Positions 43,449 to 47,883 of a stretch of 47,883 nt of DNA are shown here, piece by piece. The position numbers and the translations under genes were made by a program. Numbering within the stretch: position 1 is the stretch's first letter; each line of letters starts with the position of its first letter. The DNA comes from Bacteroidia bacterium (GTDB lineage: Bacteria; Bacteroidota; Bacteroidia; Bacteroidales; Azobacteroidaceae), in assembly GCA_025999935.1 (NCBI GenBank), contig BNXY01000015.1:1-47883 (forward strand), read 5' to 3'. The notes beneath the pieces are model-generated. The model ran no database searches. It had not been told where the DNA came from and saw nothing but the letters and a program-made list of their open reading frames with translations.

Positions 43449-43972
43449 TACATGGCGCGGGTATCCTCGTCTGTATCTTTGGTTGTCAGGTATCTAAAAC
43501 CGGCTTTTTCGTAAAACGATAATGCTATGCGATAGGCATCTACGGTTATGAAACGGCAAGCGGCGTGGTGCTGCTTGGTAAGGTACATCATTGTAACAGT
43601 ATCAATAATACGCCGTCCTATTCCATAACCGGCATATTTTTTCGCTACTGCCAAACGTCCGATTTTTACCGAAGGATAAGTTTTGCGCCTTTTGTTGTTT
43701 GGAATTTTGCGCCCTACTTTGTTCCAAAGGGCTTTTTCTTCTTCGGTCAAAATAGCAGTTCGTGTCAATCCATCGTATGAAAGACAAAAATATGCCACAA
43801 TTTTACCTTCAAAAGTATATAAATAGGTAACGGCAAGCATTGATTTCAAGTAGTTTTTCGCATCATTGAGCAAAAAATCATTCAAATCCATGTCGCCACA
43901 ATCGAAAGAGGAAATCGGGGTATCTTCTTCCAAACGTATCAGCTGTAAATTTCCCCCTGCAAAATCAATCAT
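43427..43972 (-). CDS. GNAT-family acetyltransferase, TacT-like toxin candidate
   Basis: With ATG at 43972 (MIDFAGGNLQLIRLEEDTPI) the product is 181 aa. An in-frame upstream ATG at 44002 exists, but 43972 overlaps the stop of the 52-aa upstream gene as ATGA. Family motifs are SFDCGDMDLNDFLLNDA near the N-terminus, VKIGRLAVAKKYAGYGIGRR (acetyl-CoA binding loop around AGYGIG) and ALSFYEKAGFRYL. TacT/AtaT-type toxins acetylate aminoacyl-tRNA and show this FxCG...LNxFL start. Length and gene pairing fit such toxins, but an ordinary acetyltransferase is possible. Its last seven or so codons recur as fragments in the two downstream repeat units. Confidence 0.78.
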   Translation of the reverse strand: MIDFAGGNLQLIRLEEDTPISSFDCGDMDLNDFLLNDAKNYLKSMLAVTYLYTFEGKIVAYFCLSYDGLTRTAILTEEEKALWNKVGRKIPNNKRRKTYPSVKIGRLAVAKKYAGYGIGRRIIDTVTMMYLTKQHHAACRFITVDAYRIALSFYEKAGFRYLTTKDTDEDTRAMYFDLKAI

Positions 43973-44127
43973 AATGGGAAATTTGCGATTCTTTTTGACC
44001 ATTCGTATGCTTCTTGCATTTCTTTTCGCCTTTCGGGCGAAATTTTCTGCACATTTTCCATTGCCTTTGCAAAGCGAATAGAATCCCTGCCGGTTAGAAT
44101 CGGCGTCGGTTTAATAGGTGTTGCCAT
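43969..44127 (-). CDS. Small 52-aa protein upstream of the GNAT gene, antitoxin candidate
   Basis: The ATG at 44127 starts MATPIKPTPILTGRDSIRFA. The rest (FAKAMENVQKISPERRKEMQ, ending KRIANFPL) is helical and charged, and its stop TGA overlaps the GNAT ATG. In TacAT/AtaRT-like modules a small DNA-binding antitoxin precedes the GNAT toxin. This one is shorter than ribbon-helix-helix antitoxins of about 90 aa and shows no obvious ribbon-helix-helix start, so it may be only the toxin-neutralising part. The PTPILTGRDSIRF segment resembles short Bacteroidota antitoxins paired with GNAT genes; assignment rests mainly on the gene pairing. Confidence 0.65.
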   Translation of the reverse strand: MATPIKPTPILTGRDSIRFAKAMENVQKISPERRKEMQEAYEWSKRIANFPL

Positions 44128-44230
44128 ATTGTTTTTTATTTATATTTATGAGTGCAAAGTTAATACATTATTTATAAAAACAAGACTTTTACATCTCAAA
44201 TACATCCTTTTGCCCGTCAGTGACGGTTCT

Positions 44231-44722
44231 CTGTGCATAAGCTGGTTTTGTGATTTGGGTTAATCGGCTTTTGTCGTAATTTGCAGGAATGGTGTTTAAC
44301 GGCTTAGCAGGGGATTCCTCCCTGCGGTTACAATGACGTGATTTTTAATACTCTGATTAATAGAACGTTGCAAATTTACGTCATTATCCTTTTTTCCCTG
44401 CGTTAGTGGGGTGGAGTCTCGGAATGACGGCGTGTTTTTTATTATTAGGTGGGAGGAGGGAGTTGAGTGGCGGCTTTGCCGCCACTCAACTCCCTCCTCC
44501 CATTGTCTTCCCCCACAGGTTATCGGGTCATTCCGACCAACGGGAGGAATCTGCTGTTAAACCGTTAAACGCCCTATCATGGTTAATTATTTCTATATTG
44601 CTTTCAAATCAAAGCTTCCCGTTAGAACAGCGCAATCAGGGGGGCTTTTATTTTTAGGCCAAATATTATTTGAGATACCAGCGAAAGAAATCCCAAAGGG
44701 ATGTAATATCTTAGGATAGGGT
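44231..44722. repeat. Composite repeat, unit 2
   Basis: It begins tgtgcataagctgg (the last codons of an Abi_2 gene plus flank) and carries the inverted pair at 44295 onward and to 44569. It has a perfect 25-bp hairpin at 44450-44502 (loop ttt). It continues with the GNAT 3' end (ctttcaaatcaaag, to 44614) and a further 108 bp that unit 3 also has. It contains no complete gene. 44128-44230 shows nothing but a GNAT-side promoter region. Confidence 0.75.
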
Positions 44723-44758
44723 TTTAACCCTATTAATCAAAATGAAATACCATATCCG

Positions 44759-44893
44759 CCTTACCCTGAAAGGGTAAAATAAACACGGATTCAAAGCATT
44801 AGAAAAAAAATATACATTGTCATTTGTATTATCCAATGGAATACAACGAAAAATATTTGTGGAAATAATATATTTTACCCTTTCAGGGTAAGG
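44759..44893. mobile_element. 135-bp MITE-like element with perfect 23-bp terminal inverted repeats
   Basis: The left arm starts ccttaccctgaaagggtaaa (44759-44781). The right arm (44871-44893) is its exact reverse complement. Each arm is itself palindromic around ttaccct-gaa-agggtaa. The 89-bp interior is AT-rich and non-coding. No target-site duplication is obvious. It lies between composite repeat 2 and the end of the AraC-type gene. Confidence 0.6.
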
Positions 44894-44946
44894 TTGGGTG
44901 TGGGATTTTTTGCCGGCACTCCGGCAAATTGGCTGAACTGTGAATT

Positions 44947-45651
44947 TCAACTCTTCATCACAATTTTCCGGTATTGTGCCGGCGTCATGCCGTAACTTTC
45001 GCGGAAAAGACGGTAGAAGGTGCGGACAGTGGAGAAACCGCAGTCAGTGGCGATGGTCTCGACTGTGGCAGTGGTTGTTTCGAGCATTTGGCGGGCTTGG
45101 TCGAGGCGCAGGGCGTTGATATAGTCCTGCAAGGTTTTTCCTGTAAGGGCTTTTACCGTTTCAAACAGGCGGGTGCGGCTGACGGTGAGTGCAGCGGCAA
45201 GGGTATTGGCGTCGATTTTCCCGGCATAACGTGCATCCTGCAACAGCCAGGCGTGCAGGTTACGGAGCAGTTGCCGGGCGTTGCTTTCGTCCGTCTGCTC
45301 GGTGGAAGCAGAATCGGTATCTGCCTGCATATTCATTTCCGTTAGTTTGTCCTGCTCTTTGAGCCGCGCCACAAGATTACGGTTCTTTTTCGCAATCCGG
45401 CGGTTGTAATGAATAATGAACAACAGCAGGATTACGACAACGACTACAAAGGCGGCGGCAATCAAAAAACTGCGGCGATAGGCATGGCTGAGCGTCTGCT
45501 CGGCTTCAAGTTTCTCCCGGTGTATTTCCTGCTCGGCGCGTTGCAGTTGGCGCAGGTTATATTCTTCGCCGGCAATGCGTTTGGCGTTTTCCAGCGAATC
45601 GTTGTAGAGCCATGCGTTGGCATTGTCGCCCTTTGCGCGGTAATACTGCAA
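44947..45651 (-). CDS. TPR-AraC hybrid regulator, C-terminal fragment
   Basis: A 234-aa frame. It begins inside TPR/coiled-coil sequence (YYRAKGDNANAWLYNDSLEN, RAEQEIHREKLEAEQTL), then has one transmembrane helix (FLIAAAFVVVVVILLLFIIH) and ends in an AraC-type double helix-turn-helix (TVSRTRLFETVKALTGKTLQ, ETIATDCGFSTVRTFYRLFR, MTPAQYRKIV). The same frame is open further upstream to about 45780, where it should join the N-terminal fragment. The apparent start is not a real one. The membrane helix places the sensor outside and the DNA-binding part inside the cell. Confidence 0.82.
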   Translation of the reverse strand: MQYYRAKGDNANAWLYNDSLENAKRIAGEEYNLRQLQRAEQEIHREKLEAEQTLSHAYRRSFLIAAAFVVVVVILLLFIIHYNRRIAKKNRNLVARLKEQDKLTEMNMQADTDSASTEQTDESNARQLLRNLHAWLLQDARYAGKIDANTLAAALTVSRTRLFETVKALTGKTLQDYINALRLDQARQMLETTTATVETIATDCGFSTVRTFYRLFRESYGMTPAQYRKIVMKS

Positions 45652-46718
45652 CAGGGTTTGATAATATTTTTGCCAAAGCTCGATGTTATGTGCGCGGCTG
45701 ACGTCCCGTTCCGTGTCAAGCCACTCGCGCGCTTTGTCGGTGTAATGTTTGACTGCCGGAAGGTCGTTTTCATCATATAAATCTCGGCAAGCAGCAGCGC
45801 TTTTCCTGCGGCGTAGGGGTAATTGTATTGGTTGTTTTTAATCGCGCCTTCCATGCCCTGTATGATCAGGGGAATAGCCTCGTCGTATTCGCCGCGCAGG
45901 TAGCGGTTTGTGCCAAGATTTCCCTTAGCAAGAGCCGCCCAGAGTTCGTTCCGTTCCTGTACGGTAAAATTGGGGTATCTTTTGATGGACTGCATGTCGG
46001 GCGTCAGTTCCAAAATAGCGCGAAAGCATGAATCCGATTTTTCCAAATCATTGTAATGGTTGCGGTAAATAAGTCCGAGTTCATTTATCGTCCATTCCAA
46101 ATGTCCCTGTTGAAGCGACACTTCGGGCGTTTCAAGAACTTTCCCGTAATAATAAACCGTTTTTTCGTACTCGCCGAAACGATTGTACAAAGCGGCTATA
46201 TGTTGCCAGTAATAGGGCTTTAACGGGAAATCCTCGGCGGGCACGGGAGCGAGTAGTTTTTCCAGTTTATTCCATTGCAGAAACGCATTTTCGTGGTTTT
46301 CACAATGGAACCAGTAATGCGTGAAAATAAAAAACTCCCCGCGCAGTTGCAGGGCAATGTAGCCGCTTTTTCCTGCAAGGGAAATGATTTTCTGCACAGC
46401 GTTGAGCGTTTCTTCCGAATGTAGCAAGCGATTGGGCTTGTCCCAATTATAATGATAGTTGTATAAAAGTTCAAAGAAGTCGGCTTCGAGTTCCCAGCGC
46501 TTGTCGCCCGAAACCTGCGCAGCTTCGCGCATTTGTTGCGCTGTTTGCGTCGCCCATGCGGAATCTTTGTCAGTAATAATATGCGGATTATATTTTTCCA
46601 GGCTGTCGGCATAAGCGGAATAGGGCTTGTGCGCCATTGAAATAAAGGGATTTGCGCTCGCCGACGTAGCCGACAAGCAGGACAGTAACCCGATTATTGA
46701 TATTATACTAATTTTCAT
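45462..46718 (-). CDS. TPR-AraC hybrid regulator, N-terminal fragment (frameshifted)
   Basis: A signal peptide (MKISIISIIGLLSCLSATSA) is followed by TPR-like repeats (YYWQHIAALYNRFGEYEKTV, EWTINELGLIYRNHYNDLEK, GTNRYLRGEYDEAIPLII). The sequence is protein-like up to LLLAEIY, near 45780. After that the 418-aa frame becomes unrelated, while another frame carries ENDLPAVKHYTDKAREW. One missing base at about 45778-45783 explains this. The repaired gene (46718-44947) would encode about 590 aa. The periplasmic TPR part would sense a signal for the cytoplasmic AraC domain. Confidence 0.82.
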   Translation of the reverse strand: MKISIISIIGLLSCLSATSASANPFISMAHKPYSAYADSLEKYNPHIITDKDSAWATQTAQQMREAAQVSGDKRWELEADFFELLYNYHYNWDKPNRLLHSEETLNAVQKIISLAGKSGYIALQLRGEFFIFTHYWFHCENHENAFLQWNKLEKLLAPVPAEDFPLKPYYWQHIAALYNRFGEYEKTVYYYGKVLETPEVSLQQGHLEWTINELGLIYRNHYNDLEKSDSCFRAILELTPDMQSIKRYPNFTVQERNELWAALAKGNLGTNRYLRGEYDEAIPLIIQGMEGAIKNNQYNYPYAAGKALLLAEIYMMKTTFRQSNITPTKRASGLTRNGTSAAHITSSFGKNIIKPCCSITAQRATMPTHGSTTIRWKTPNALPAKNITCANCNAPSRKYTGRNLKPSRRSAMPIAAVF

Positions 46719-46734
46719 TTGAATTTGAAAGGTG

Positions 46735-46742
46735 CAAAGGTA
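46735..46742 (-). promoter_or_regulatory. -7 element of the TPR-AraC gene
   Basis: The reverse complement is TACCTTTG, an exact TAnnTTTG match, 17 nt before the ATG at 46718. No TTTG at the expected -33 distance. Confidence 0.45.
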
Positions 46743-46823
46743 GTGAAAATTTAGATAATTCTTGGCTAAATCTTTTTAGAAGGTGCTAAATAATAATTTA
46801 ATGTCGTTTAATTTTATACAATC

Positions 46824-47293
46824 ATGAAAATCAATTATTCCAAAACTTGTACCCTTCCGCAGGATTTAATTCCCTTGTTGCAAGACCCAAAAGAAGACCA
46901 TCTCTATAAACACGGTGCTACTTTTGATTTGGTAATGAATATGTATCGTTTCGACCGCAAGTTGCGCATTCTGCTTTTTAACGAAATCGAAAAGTTATAC
47001 CAATCCTTACCCTTCTGCATGGATGATTGCCGAAATAATACCATAGGGAAATCCCGGTTATTTCTCATAACCTGAATGTGCCTGTCTATCCATGGATTGA
47101 CCAGTCTGCCGTCGATATGAAACGTGTTTATTTCCGTATCTGCATCATCAAATACCTGCTTTTTACGGTTTCGCCGAACAACCGTTTTACGGAAAAACTT
47201 AAATCGCTGTTGGCTGAATATCCGACAGTTGATATAATGGCAATGGGCTTTCCTGCCGACTGGTACACCGAGCCTCTCTGGCAATGTGCATAA
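46824..47293 (+). pseudogene. Decayed Abi_2-family (abortive infection) gene
   Basis: The ATG at 46824 starts MKINYSKTCTLPQDLIPLLQ and continues through MYRFDRKLRILLFNEIEKL, the normal N-terminus of Abi_2 (AbiD/F-like) proteins. Then come fragments in other frames: YPSAWMIAEIIP followed by an in-frame stop near 47043, and from about 47065 the C-terminus (NLNVPVYPWIDQSAVDMKRV, FRICIIKYLL, ending WYTEPLWQCA). Intact Abi_2 proteins are about 300 aa; roughly half is missing. It is therefore non-functional. Its end lies inside composite repeat unit 3. Confidence 0.75.
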
Positions 47294-47622
47294 GCTGGTT
47301 TTGTGATCTGGGTTAATCGGCCTTTGTCGTAATTTGCAGGAATGGTGTTTAACGGCTTAGCAGGGGATTCCTCCCGTTGTCTTCCCCCACAGTGTAGGGG
47401 CGTTGCGCGCAACGCCCCTACGGGTACGCCGTAGGCGAGGAATCTGCTGCTAAGTCGTTAAACGCTCTATCATGGTTAATTATTTATGCTATATTGCTTT
47501 CAAATCAAAGCTTCCCGTTAGAACAGCGCAATTAGGGGGGGCTTTTATTTTTAGGCCAAATATTATTTGAGATACCAGCGAAAGAAATCCCAAAGGGATG
47601 ATATAACTTAGAATAGGGTTTG
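47227..47622. repeat. Composite repeat, unit 3
   Basis: It covers the Abi_2 3' end (47227-47293), the inverted pair (tttaacggcttagcagggga from 47348; mirror to 47462), and the GNAT 3' end (ctttcaaatcaaag near 47498-47511). It then has the same extra tail as unit 2, up to about 47622. In place of the 25-bp hairpin it holds a different palindrome at 47394-47421 (arms gtaggggcgttgcg and its complement). 47623-47863 shows no gene. Confidence 0.75.
47394..47421. repeat. Perfect 28-bp palindrome
   Basis: Arms gtaggggcgttgcg and cgcaacgcccctac meet without a loop. It replaces the GGGAGGAGG-type hairpin found at the same place in units 1 and 2. Confidence 0.75.
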
Positions 47623-47863
47623 GATATTTTATAAGGTCGTTGTAAGAACGGTGGTTTTAACCCACATTGCAGCCCCCGCCCATCCAAATGTTAAATTTCA
47701 GTTAAAAACGAGTTAAAATCAGGCATAAAATCATCATAAAAGCCGGATTTTAGGGTCGCCTAATTTGTAACTAGCTGAAAATCAAAGGCAGCATTTTCGG
47801 AAAAGCGTTTGTAGTCCTAATCGGGGATTTGGTTGAATGGCAAAAAGTTACGAACTTTGCAGC

Positions 47864-47883
47864 ATGTATTTCAAGACAAGTTC
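47864..47883 (+). CDS. Possible first codons of a transposase, cut by the window edge
   Basis: The last 20 bases read ATG then YFKTS. Several Bacteroidota IS1634-like transposases begin MYFRTS or similar. The preceding 200 bp is non-coding, as expected for an IS left end. Only six codons are visible, so this is a weak suggestion. Confidence 0.25.

Overview
The window looks like chromosome from a Bacteroidales bacterium (phylum Bacteroidota). Three things point there: promoters of the TTTG-N19-TAnnTTTG type, very large secreted proteins ending in a type IX secretion (T9SS) sorting domain, and family content including a FISUMP-domain protein, AAA_14/DUF4143 ATPases, an RRM-type RNA-binding protein, a C69 dipeptidase and hybrid AraC regulators. 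No rRNA or tRNA gene was seen. Several genes are broken by one-base frameshifts or internal deletions. That means either active gene decay or, for the homopolymer case, possible assembly error.

Layout. (1) 0.2-2.0 kb: a secreted FISUMP-domain protein. (2) 2.3-7.4 kb: a stripped CRISPR locus. It has a 5'-truncated TPR/cold-shock-like gene, a cas2 with an N-terminal extension, a four-spacer array, two AAA_14/DUF4143 ATPase genes flanked by direct repeats, and a second related array. No cas1, cas6 or effector is present. (3) 7.9-20.3 kb: ordinary chromosome. It holds an RRM protein, C69 and S41 peptidases, a minus-strand run rfbD-prfC-Ig lipoprotein-DUF3108-ribF, an MBL-fold hydrolase, cytidine deaminase and a glucosaminidase/LysM protein. 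(4) 20.5-42.7 kb: two related minus-strand modules separated by a plus-strand AraC-type regulator. Each module starts with a giant beta-helix surface protein and continues within about 30 nt into a 47-57 aa peptide gene and then an HPr-kinase-like gene. Neither kinase gene is intact. The second module goes on to an S24/S26-type peptidase, a PqqD-like protein, a nucleotidyltransferase and an ABC transporter, with stop/start overlaps at three of the junctions. This resembles a RiPP (ribosomally made, post-translationally modified peptide) cassette attached to a T9SS surface protein. It is partly decayed: the kinase lacks its central part and the ABC gene lacks its Walker A. (5) 42.9-47.9 kb: a repeat-rich accessory region. 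It has three copies of a composite repeat derived from convergent Abi_2 and GNAT genes, an apparently intact antitoxin-like/GNAT pair, a frameshifted TPR-AraC regulator, a decayed Abi_2 gene, and possibly the first codons of a transposase at the right edge.

The strongest candidate for something undescribed is region 4: the coupling of giant T9SS adhesin-like proteins to short conserved peptides with variable tails and PqqD/kinase/nucleotidyltransferase/protease/ABC genes. The CRISPR remnant, with its two arrays apparently separated by ATPase cassettes, is second. All family names come from reading translated motifs by eye; no database search was run.
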